A stretch of 17,037 nt of DNA from Porogramme epimiltina (taxonomy: Eukaryota > Basidiomycota > Agaricomycetes > Polyporales > Polyporaceae), in the NCBI GenBank assembly GCA_900155495.1, contig FTLJ01000683.1:6867-23903 (forward strand), in the 5' to 3' direction. Of the stretch, positions 9,549-17,037 are shown one piece after another. Both the position numbers and the translations under genes were made by a program. The stretch's first letter is position 1. Every line of letters begins with the position of its first letter. The notes under the pieces are model-generated. The model had not been told where the DNA came from. It saw only the letters and a program-made list of their open reading frames with translations, and did not search any database.

Positions 9549-11828
9549 TCACGACTTCAGCACCTGCTGCCACTTGCGCAGGCAGGAGTACATGTTGAAG
9601 TCTGCGCAGCAAGGAAAGAAGGGGAGTGCAGTCAGCACTGTGCTCGGGACTCGGAACTCGGGAGAAAGGAATGTCGCGCGCGTCGGAGGCATGACGTAGG
9701 GGCTTCCATGACCGGTCCCACCGCACCCGGTGCCGTCGCCGTTGTCGCGACCCCGGCTCCGGACGCGAGGCCGTCGCGCGAGACCCGCGCCACCCCGCGT
9801 TCCGGGGACAATCGCAGCCAAGAGCACCCGCACATGGAAGTCGAGCTGGGACCTCGCGCGGGGGCGGGGCGGGCGCCACGACGGGGTCGGGGACGGGCAG
9901 GACACGGGCGCTTGCGCAGACGTGATGTGATATGATACAGCACAACACAGCAGCGGCACAGAGCGGACCATGGTCCGTAGAGGAAGCAGACGCTCACCGA
10001 AGTTGCCCCACGACTTGCACGAGCAGTTATTCGCCTGGCGCGTGCGGAAGTCGCTCGGACAGTGCGTGAACGGCGGGTGGCGGTAGCCGACGTCGTTGAA
10101 GAAGTGGATCTGGTCCTTGCGCGCGAAGAGCGCGGCCGCGATGCTGTGCACGGGCGCGTCGCCCCACCGCTGCGAACGCGTGTGAGCGGGAAGTTCGTGG
10201 ATAGGAGGCCGGGAGGGGCGGCGAGGAGCCGGGGGAGGCTGCGCCGTGTGGCGAGCGAAAAGGGGGGAGGGGAACGGAAATGCGCACCTCATAGTAGAAC
10301 CCGCCTTTCGACTCGAGGTGGTCGAAGAACTTCGTGTACGCCTCGCCGCGCCAGAACTCCATGTTTGCAATCTCGAAGTTACTCCAGACTGTGAGCCGGC
10401 CGCATGCGAGTCAGCCGAGGGTGACGCGGTACGCGTGCGGGGTACGCAAGCGAGCGCAGCGATGACGTACAGTGGCACATGTTGTAGGTCTCCCCGTCGT
10501 TCTCCGAGATGAACTTCATCGAGTTGTTCGGCGAGATGTACTCGGGGTACATGTCGATGAACTCTGTTATATGGGATCGGAGACGTCAGCGCAGCTTACT
10601 GGAGACAGGGAGTAGCTCCTTACCCTTCACCGTACTCCACAGAGTGGTAATGGTCTTCGGCCATTCGTACAGCGAGATTGTGAAGCCTGTAGCCGCTGAG
10701 ATTAACCATCATTCGATTGCGTCGGCGCATCAGTACGTACCGTAAACTTTGTCGTTGTCCTCCATGTAAAGGAATGGATCGTAGTTGGTGTTACAGAGGA
10801 AGTCGACGCCCGGTCTGAGCCAGCATGTCAGCTGCGGTGATGCAAATAAAGACACGTCGGACGCACTCCACGCGCCAATACCACTTGTACTTGAGAAGGA
10901 GAGGATGCCTGAAAAAGAACTAGGCGGGCGTCAGGATCATGGACTTTGTAGGCGACCATACTACTCACGCCAGAGTTGAACCGGCACATGTTGCGATATC
11001 TGCACCGAGCGTATTAAGAATCGTCCGCACCACCAGCAAGCGCGGTAGGAGAACGTACGATACACTGCCTATAGTTGCATGCACCGTCAGCGATGTTGAC
11101 TCAACCGTTCCGAAGAACAGACGCACCTCCATAAATAACGTTGGACGCCACCATGTCGGCCCTGCTCGCCGACGCCTTGTCCTCATCGATCCAGTCCGGC
11201 TGGTACCAATGCTCCCGCGGAATAAGCCCAAACGTCACCGGCCCCGCGATCTCAGCGCTGATCGCCCTATCCCCCCGCACTGTCTCAGCACGCCTTTCGA
11301 AATGCCAAAAAGAACACCGGGAGGACTCACTCCTTGAACTCGTCCGTGAACGGGACCTCGTTGAGGAACACCCACGGGTAGTTGCGGTTGTGGTTGAAGC
11401 GCTCCTCGAACTGGCGCACGCTCGACACCGCGCCCTCGAGCTCCGAGTTGCGCACGAGCATGAGCACCGCGGCGTTCGCGCGCCGCGTGCCGTTCACGAA
11501 CCACGTGCCCTGCAACCCGGACGTGGGCTCTGGCGAGGCAGAGGAGGTCGTCGTGGACGCAGCGAGGCCGACGAACTCGGACGCGGACGTGGACGCGTAT
11601 TGCACGTATTCTGGGTGCCTAAAGACGGTGTAGAAGCACAACTAAGAGGGGGTGAGGATGTCAGGTTCTCGGGGGCTGCGAACGGATGGATAGACTCACG
11701 AAGAGGGACATTGCTAGTGAAAACGCGAGAACCCGATATCGGAGGGATCTTGGTGTAAGTTCCCGCAAGAAAGTGACCGGGACCCAGCGCGAGCCCGGAG
11801 CCTTGCTATCATAGCTGGGGAGAAGCAT
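9549..11828 (-). CDS. GT15 alpha-1,2-mannosyltransferase (Kre2/Ktr/Mnt1 family), 409 aa, 12 exons
   Basis: Type II Golgi membrane enzyme that transfers mannose from GDP-mannose to O- and N-linked glycans of secreted and wall proteins. Exons on the minus strand: 11828-11700, 11641-11331, 11266-11127, 11068-11059, 10999-10969, 10919-10867, 10814-10741, 10686-10624, 10563-10471, 10388-10288, 10169-9998, 9601-9549. They total 1,230 nt, 409 codons plus TGA. Residues 1-30 are the cytosolic tail and about 31-50 the signal anchor. A short stem precedes the catalytic domain. Family blocks: NYPWVFLNEVPF, GLIPREHWYQPDWID, NMCRFNSGFFFRHPLL, YWRVEP (Glu225, equivalent to the metal-binding Glu), CHFWSNFEIAN (Glu307, equivalent to the proposed nucleophile), GGFYYERWGDAPVHS (His343), HHPP-like YRHPPFTHCP, and a final NNC...YSC region. 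Length is close to the yeast proteins. Nothing essential is missing. The exact Kre2/Ktr member cannot be named from sequence alone. It is convergent with the gene to its left. Confidence 0.95.
9602..9997 (-). other. Last intron of the GT15 gene, 396 nt, stop-free and 3n
   Basis: Donor GTGAGCG starting at 9997 and acceptor GCTGCGCAG ending at 9602 join GNF to DFNMYSCLRKWQ. The intron is a multiple of three and has no stop in the gene's reading frame, so retention would insert 132 residues rather than truncate the protein. Its translation is Arg/Pro-rich and not family-like, so splicing is the expected outcome. Confidence 0.75.
11059..11068 (-). other. 10-nt microexon (exon 4) of the GT15 gene
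   Basis: On the minus strand GCAGTGTATC is flanked by acceptor CTATAG (AG at 11070-11069) and donor GTACGT (from 11058). Inserting it turns NVIYG plus YRNMCR into NVIYGGSVSYRNMCR, which matches the GGSxSYR pattern of GT15 proteins and restores the frame. Flanking introns are 58 nt (11126-11069) and 59 nt (11058-11000). Confidence 0.85.
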
Positions 11829-11885
11829 GGATAAGAAAAGTGAAGGGAGGGAGAGAGATGGTTGAAGGTCGAAAGGAGAGAGAGC
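11829..11885 (-). promoter_or_regulatory. CT-rich leader upstream of the GT15 start
   Basis: On the minus strand the bases before the ATG read as a pyrimidine-rich run (CTCTCTCCCTCCCTTC, then ACTTTTCTTATCC and ATG). Pyrimidine-rich leaders mark transcription starts in many fungal genes. No TATA box is clear. Confidence 0.35.
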
Positions 11886-13216
11886 GGGGGGATAGAACTT
11901 GATGAAGGCCGGCGGGTCGACGCGGGGAGGAGTAATAGTACCCACCTGCAGACCGGCGGTCGGACGCGCAGCGTCCCTGCGCAGCACGTAAAACGGGAGA
12001 CGGGGGTTTGCGCACGTAGATTGCGCGCTGCGCATGAAGCTGTTCACCGCACCCCGTGGCTAAACGTGCGACAACAGTGGGAGCCACACACTATAAGTGA
12101 CTATGACAACTTCAGTTAAATCAGATCGTGCCAAAACCTCGCGATCGAACACTCGCACCGGCGTTTTGTTTTTTGGAGGAGCTCTGCGAGCGGCGCTACG
12201 TACTATTTCGGTCATCATTAGGAGCGCCGTCGCTCATAGGGGTTGAGCCTAGCAAGGGTGCAAGCGTTTGCTGATCGCCATCCGCTAGCGCACGGCTGAG
12301 GGATGCGATGAAGTGAGCAGCCATCACCGACCGCGTCCGAAGTTTTGGGAGCCTACGAACAGATGTTCCGGCGCGCTGCCAGCAAAAAGCGGGCAGCCAA
12401 AAATAGCGGAGGGGCGGAGGAGGGAGAGGAGGAGGGATAATGAGAACAAGCGCGGGACCAGACCCCAGGCCCCAGACTCGGCCGTTGCCGTGATGGATTT
12501 TCCGGGGGCGGTGACTTGCCCAATGTGGCACCGGCGCGCCTCCGCCCCTCCATCGCCGACGCTCGTGCCCGATCCGTGCCTGCACGTCCGACGCCCATGC
12601 GATCTGCGCTGCTGCGCGCGGTGCTCACGTCTACTGTCGGCATACCGTTGGAAGAGAAGACTCGAGCGCGTGCGTAGCATGCGCCGCTACCGCTATGCCC
12701 GACGTCCATGCACACTCGTCGCGCCGTCCGTCTTGACGACTGTGATCTGGGGCCCCTTTGAGTTGTTACGCCCGCAGCTAGGGGCGATTTCTACTTCCGC
12801 GCGCTTTCAGCGCTCAGCGATCGAGCTCGCAGTTTTTCTGCAGAGAAAAATGTGTGACGGCGCGGCTGCCAATCTCTGAGCTAGCACGCAGCTTCAACAC
12901 CGGCGCGCACACGAGCCTGAGAGCCTGCTATTCTTTGAACAAAGGGAGTTTGTGTCGATACAGTGTGTTGTAGTCTGGAGCCATGCGCGGTTTGGAATAG
13001 CGCGTATAGTCACCTCAGTCATGAAGACTGGATTCTATCCAGCTATAACTGATCGGAGGGGGTGAAAGAAAGTCAAGATCGGCGTTGCGCTGCAATTGGG
13101 AATCAACAAGTACAAGATCCAAAACGCTCCGAAGAAGAGAAGTCCATGAGGGTCCGTAAACGGCCAGTGAAAAGAAGGTACGTCCCAGCGTCGAGTTGGG
13201 GCCACGTATCGCAGAC
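11886..13216. other. Intergenic region, no gene supported
   Basis: It lies between two minus-strand genes and should hold the promoter of the GT15 gene and the 3' UTR of the membrane-protein gene. Open frames at 12313-12879 (+) and 12324-12715 (-) are Arg-rich with no known domain. A purine-rich tract is at 12405-12437. Nothing else stands out. Confidence 0.55.
12405..12437. repeat. Polypurine tract
   Basis: Nearly uninterrupted G/A run with two C bases; 12416-12437 is pure purine. The other strand reads as a TCCCTCCTCC-type pyrimidine tract. Could be a promoter CT-box for a minus-strand transcript or simple sequence. Confidence 0.5.
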
Positions 13217-13985
13217 TTATAGCTGCTCGACGCCCGCGGCGCAGAGACCACAACCAATGCACTCCAAACACGCTGAAAGAGAATCGTCAGGGAAGGCGTC
13301 TTCACACAAATTACGCGGGAACGTACCAAGTCCACCACAGCACGCGCACAGGTAGCATGGGCAGCACAGAGGATTCTCGAAGGCGGCTGTATGGCAAAAC
13401 TGTCAACATCTGTGGAAGAGCGAGAAGCGAAGTCGAGTGTCTCACCCCGGCAGCAGCAAGCACTGAGGCAGACCGCGGCGAAAATGACCAGCACTAGTCC
13501 GCCAAATATGACGATCAAGTACACTAGAAGGCAAAAGCGTCAGAATCATGACGTCATAGAATAGAAGGAGAAGACGCACGCTTGTTGTTGACGAATGTAT
13601 TGTTCGTGGTCGTGCTGCTGGTGGCCGCTTCGGATTGCCTCTTGACGAAGGCGCCCACGGCCGCCCACGCACTGCCCGTGCCGTCCTCAGCCAACCCTAG
13701 AGAACCCATCCAGGCTCCGGCATTGAAGTAGATGTCGTAAAGGGCCAAGAGAACCAAGAAGACGAGGACGGAGGTCACGGCTAGGAGCACGCCTACGGCG
13801 ATGCGGCGGAAGCGGGCTTTGTTGTCGCAGCGACACCGGCGGTGCGCGCATGCCTCCCCGTCGAATTGCTGGGCATATTGGTGGTGAGCGTGTGCGTGGT
13901 GGTAGCCCTTCTCGTCCCCGAGAGGCTCGTACGCTGCGACGGCGGGGGAGTTGATTGCGAAGGGTTGGGACGTGACTGGGATCAT
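13217..13985 (-). CDS. Two-TM protein with cysteine-rich tail (199 aa, four exons)
   Basis: I do not recognise the family. Exons 13985-13580, 13523-13446, 13386-13327 and 13272-13217 total 600 nt, 199 codons plus TAA; introns are 56, 59 and 54 nt. The N-terminus has a His-rich stretch (YHHAHAHHQ) and a basic Cys patch (CAHRRCRC) before TM1 (VGVLLAVTSVLVFLVLLAL). A Ser/Thr/Asn-rich loop of about 55 residues containing NNT, a possible N-glycosylation site, leads to TM2 (YLIVIFGGLVLVIFAAVCL), which runs straight into a tail with CCC, CCPCYLCACC and CLECIGCGLC. The tail has about 15 Cys, suggesting palmitoylation or metal binding next to the membrane. This looks like an eisosome/plasma-membrane or endomembrane type topology, but the role is unknown. 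Exon phases fit throughout. Its ATG lies right after a branch-point and acceptor-like signal, so a 5' UTR intron is likely. It diverges from the bromodomain gene. Confidence 0.7.
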
Positions 13986-14657
13986 TACGGCTGTGATCAG
14001 TTTGTTAGCAGTGTGAATATCAAGAGGAATCTGGAGGGATGGGGCGGCGATATCGAGACCACAGAAACCGCGATTGAGATAGAATCGCAAGGCTCGAAGC
14101 CCAAGAATCCATTGTAGATCTCCCCTCGTAGTATAGTGCAACACCACAGACGACAGGGTCAACTCAGGGGTGCGTTTCGGTCCAGTTGAGGAAGGTCTAT
14201 CCTTAGAACTTCCTGCGGACCACGGTGATCCCTGCGCACATGGCAGCGCCACCAGCCGCACGTCTCCCAGATGCGACATCGAAGTCAAAGGCTCACCTTC
14301 ACGGGTATGAGGGAAGAAAGGAAAGGATATCTGGGTAATGGTGGAAGGGTATCCGACAGAAGTGGCAGTGGGGAATAAGAGGGAGGAAAGTTGGGCTTGG
14401 ATCTGTTGCCAGGCCGCCGCGGCCTTTTCAATGACGTCGGCCAGCCGTCGCATGCACGATGATGGGCGGCTGTGCAGATAGCCGCTCGCCAGCCCGTCCG
14501 CAGCACAGCACCTCGGCCCTCGGCCCTCGGGAGTCGGCGTGGCGGGGGGCGTGGCGGGCCGGAAGCAGGAGTGGCCCGGCCGGGCTCCGGAGCCAATCAC
14601 GGCCGGAAAGAGACCGCTGCGCCGACCCGCCAACGTCGACGACTGCACGAGTGCGAA
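13986..14657. promoter_or_regulatory. Shared divergent promoter region
   Basis: 672 bases separate the start codons of the minus-strand membrane-protein gene and the plus-strand bromodomain gene. On the minus strand CTGCTAACAAACTGATCACAG (branch CTAAC, acceptor AG at 13992-13991) sits five bases before the ATG at 13985, indicating a 5' UTR intron. No clear TATA box was found. Open frames crossing this region read low-complexity sequence and are not taken as coding. Confidence 0.5.
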
Positions 14658-17037
14658 ATGAGCTCGAGCTCGTATCCTCCCCGCGACGACTACCCTGGGA
14701 GCTCTCACCAGCCAGAAAAGGCCTCGTCGGGCCTCAGACTCGTCCTCCCCTCTCTCAGCGCGCTCAAGGCCCAGAAGACCAAGAAAAAGATCAAGCTCAC
14801 CTATGGCGAGCCCGTCAAGAAACAGCCCAGGCCTGTCAAGCTCAAACCTCTCAAGGAGGTCCTCACAAGGCTCATAGTGCAGATCAAAAAGTGAGTGCTT
14901 TCACATATCGACGTTGCAGAGGGCGCATCTCTGATTTGGCTCGCAGGAAAGACGACTATGCGTTCTTCCTACAACCCGTGGACCTTGCAGCGGTTCCTAA
15001 TTACACCGATGTCATCGCAAGGCCTATGGATCTTGGGACGATGACGACGAAGGTGGAGAAGGGTAAATACAGGTCATTAGAGGAGTTTGCGGTACGTCTC
15101 TCAGTTTTCATCGATTTCGTTTTGCCTCTGCGCATATACCCCTGTTCCTCTCCCTTTCTCCGTTCAAAGGCCCCCTGCTCCCCTCTCTTTCCTCCGTTAT
15201 GGTCCAGTATGTGTGTGCCGCAGCTGGGGTGTGCGGGATCGTTGTGCATTGGCTTCTTCTTTGGATGAAACGCGCGCGGGTGGAGGGAATCTCCTCTTTA
15301 CCGTCAATGATCGTGATGCAGGGATGCGCTGGAGGACAGCTTCTATTCCCGTCGACCACACGTCGTTCACAAATTGTGGAAGAATGTGTTTCACTCCCTT
15401 CTTCACTGGTGTATGCGCGCAGAAAAGTCCATTCTATCAGCACACTTTCCACACATGCACGGAGTTCTCCTGCGACCTGGTTTTTCTGAGTTCGTTCCAC
15501 TACGTCATTCCTGCCGTTTCAGGTTTTGGCTTCGCAATTCAAACGTCCCCGTGCTCACTATCCTGTCTAGTCCGATCTCAAGCTAGTCACTACTAATGCG
15601 AAGACATTCAACCCTCCCGGCACGATATACCACACCGAGGCCGAACGCATAGAAAACTTCGCCCTAGACCACATCACCAAAGCGGCTGCTACCGTCATAG
15701 AATACGAGACCGACTGGAACATAGACGTCGAAAAGGACGACGAGCCGGTCGCGGTAGACGATGAGGACGGCGGTTCAGCGGTACCCGGCACGCCGATGGA
15801 CGTGGACGAGAGCCGCGCGGGGTCGCCGTCAGCTATGGCGATGCAGGTGGGCGGGAAGAGGGGGAAGGGGAAGAAGCAGGTCGGGGTGTCGGAAACGCTC
15901 GAGCCGGACGGAGGGCTGCCTGGTGCGAAGGATGGGCTGGGGGCGTTCCCTCCGGGTTCGGACTGGGCAGATCTCATGCTCGCGCTCAAGCTGAAAGGTG
16001 CGCACCTGTCTTCTCTTTCTCGTTTGGGGCGTCGCAAAACTGAGTTGAGTAGGCAAGCGCTACCGGACCAAGAAGGAGAGAATACGGATGGAGCGAGGCG
16101 GGCCACCAGTTGCCGCGGACGGGAGTGTGGACTATCCAGAAAGTGAGTTGCCGTCGTATTTTGTATTCCCTCCAACCAACGATCATCGCAGTGGAAGATC
16201 CATTCACCGTTTTATCTGCGATGGTACCTGACCCCATGTCCCGGCCGTACCTCACCCCCGTCTACCCCACCCCCGAGCCGTCAACTTCCAATGAGGCCCT
16301 ACTACCCGCGCCCGTCCACATCATCCCCGCATCCAACATCTCCGCCGCCCCAATCCCCTCCACGTCTTCGTCGTCCCTGCCGAAGCACAAACACATCAAG
16401 CCCACGAAACGGAGACACTGGGTCATCAACGCGCCCTCTCGCAACCGTGCAAAAGAGGTCCCCGAGGAAGAGCCTGTGCTCGCATGGAAGAACCCGCGCG
16501 AGGCTGCGACAACCGACTTCGGCTCGTTTGGAATCCTTCCGAGCGTGGTTGCGGACGAGAGGAAGGTCGGCGATGTAGGGACCGAGCTGGGTTCGCAGAG
16601 CAAGCTCTTCAACGCGCTGCGCGAAAGCGTCCAGGCGCGGCCGGACCCGGTGCTTGTGGAGGTGAAGATGGAGACGGACGAGGACGGGTATTGGGCAGAG
16701 AAGGCGGGCGAGGCGGAGGCGTACATCCGCGACGTCGTATATGGCGGCGTCGACGGCTACGCCTACGTGAGGAGTCTGGCTGAGTTCTTGGCTCCCCCGG
16801 ATGCAGTGGTGAGCGCGCTCTCTGCAGGCTACGGGACATCGCCTTATCATATCTTTCTTCCAGCAACAAAATGGAGAACCCCCGACGTACGGCGACCTAA
16901 GGATGCCCGTCGCACAGTGGGTGGAGGCGAACATCGTGGATCCGCTCACGGGCGGCCGCCATCGCGTCCTCCACGAGACCGCAAAACTCCTAAACGGGCT
17001 CCCACCCACCCCGCCCCTCTCGCCCCCACCGACGCCC
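14658..17037 (+). CDS. BRD7/BRD9-like bromodomain protein, 3' partial
   Basis: Chromatin reader that binds acetyl-lysine on histones; BRD7/9 proteins are subunits of SWI/SNF-type remodellers in animals. Exons 14658-14890, 14947-15091, 15571-15997, 16053-16142, 16192-16808 and 16864 to the window end give 562 codons with consistent phases. A Lys-rich N-terminus (KTKKKIKLTYG, about 42-52) leads to the bromodomain at about 66-165: DYAFFLQPVD, NYTDVIARPMDLGTM, then TTNAKTFNPPGTIY with Asn140 as the acetyl-lysine-binding Asn. FFLQPVD and the FNPPGTIYH segment are closer to BRD7/9 than to the BET or Spt7 type. After it come acidic and Lys-rich linkers (GKRGKGKKQ), RTKKERIRMERGG, TKRRHWVINAP, and a conserved-looking segment with DFGSFGILP. 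It is probably nuclear. ATG 14658 is chosen over an in-frame ATG at 14472 because protein-like sequence starts there. The C-terminus runs off the end in a Pro-rich stretch. Confidence 0.88.
15092..15570 (+). other. Long intron (479 nt) inside the bromodomain
   Basis: Donor GTACGT at 15092 and acceptor GTCTAG ending at 15570 join EEFA to SDLKLVTTN in phase 0. The other four introns of this gene are 49-56 nt. The joined bromodomain is complete, so no coding exon is hidden, and the frames within it lack recognisable protein. Confidence 0.8.

Noticed and set aside
9273..9935. 220-codon plus-strand frame
   Set aside because: Arg/Ala/Pro-rich and partly antisense to the last GT15 exon and intron, with no domain.
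10909..10911. Alternative CAG acceptor in the GT15 gene (exon starting at 10908)
   Set aside because: It would drop FFFR from the conserved NSGFFFRHP block and break the phase. The TAG acceptor ending at 10920 restores both.
12313..12879. 188-codon plus-strand frame
   Set aside because: Arg/Pro/Cys composition from GC-rich sequence, no domain, and overlap with several minus-strand frames of equal quality.
13554..14708. 384-codon minus-strand frame extending the membrane-protein gene upstream
   Set aside because: The part above 13985 is low-complexity, overlaps the start of the bromodomain gene, and is separated from the ATG by a branch point and acceptor signal.
1..17037. tRNA, rRNA, CRISPR or intact transposon
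   Set aside because: No B-box-like GGTTCRANNCC in a foldable context, no spaced direct repeats of CRISPR type, and no transposase, integrase or reverse transcriptase motifs were found by eye.

Overview
The window looks like nuclear DNA of a GC-rich basidiomycete, most likely an agaricomycete (polypore or mushroom type). The grounds are: a long HET-domain gene of the type amplified in Agaricomycetes; genes cut by many short introns (mostly 49-82 nt, GTRNGT donors, YAG acceptors); a Golgi GT15 mannosyltransferase in 12 exons; and no prokaryotic features. No tRNA, rRNA, CRISPR array or intact transposon was recognised.

Layout. 1-1067: gene-free, with a G/C-rich minisatellite and a perfect 18-bp inverted repeat at the left end. 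1068-4296 (+): a HET-domain heterokaryon-incompatibility gene, probably broken by one in-frame TAG inside the HET domain, with one intron and a long C-terminal half built of about nine degenerate repeats. 4246-4591 (+): a decayed coding relic, possibly the C-terminus of a DUF4139 (mucoidy inhibitor A-like) protein, running into the HET 3' end. 4592-7130: 2.5 kb with no gene I can support. 7231-8242 (+): a two-exon gene for a 249-aa nucleotidyltransferase-fold protein. 8243-9548: intergenic, with a hairpin just after that stop and short tandem repeats. 9549-11828 (-): a complete 409-aa Kre2/Ktr/Mnt1-type alpha-1,2-mannosyltransferase, including a 10-nt microexon. 11829-13216: intergenic. 13217-13985 (-): a 199-aa two-TM protein with a cysteine-rich tail. 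14658-17037 (+, runs off the end): a BRD7/BRD9-like bromodomain protein.

How the genes relate. No operon-like or pathway cluster is visible. The left part is accessory and fast-evolving (HET gene, relic, gene-poor stretch). The right part is ordinary housekeeping: protein mannosylation in the Golgi, a membrane protein, and a chromatin reader. The nucleotidyltransferase and mannosyltransferase genes converge. The membrane-protein and bromodomain genes diverge from a shared 0.67-kb promoter region. Gene models were built by hand from splice signals and protein-family knowledge; the three multi-exon models that end inside the window are exactly divisible by three. The most unusual observations are the 10-nt microexon, a stop-free 396-nt (3n) last intron in the mannosyltransferase gene, and the broken, repeat-expanded HET gene merging with a neighbouring relic. 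I see no convincing evidence of a wholly new biological system.
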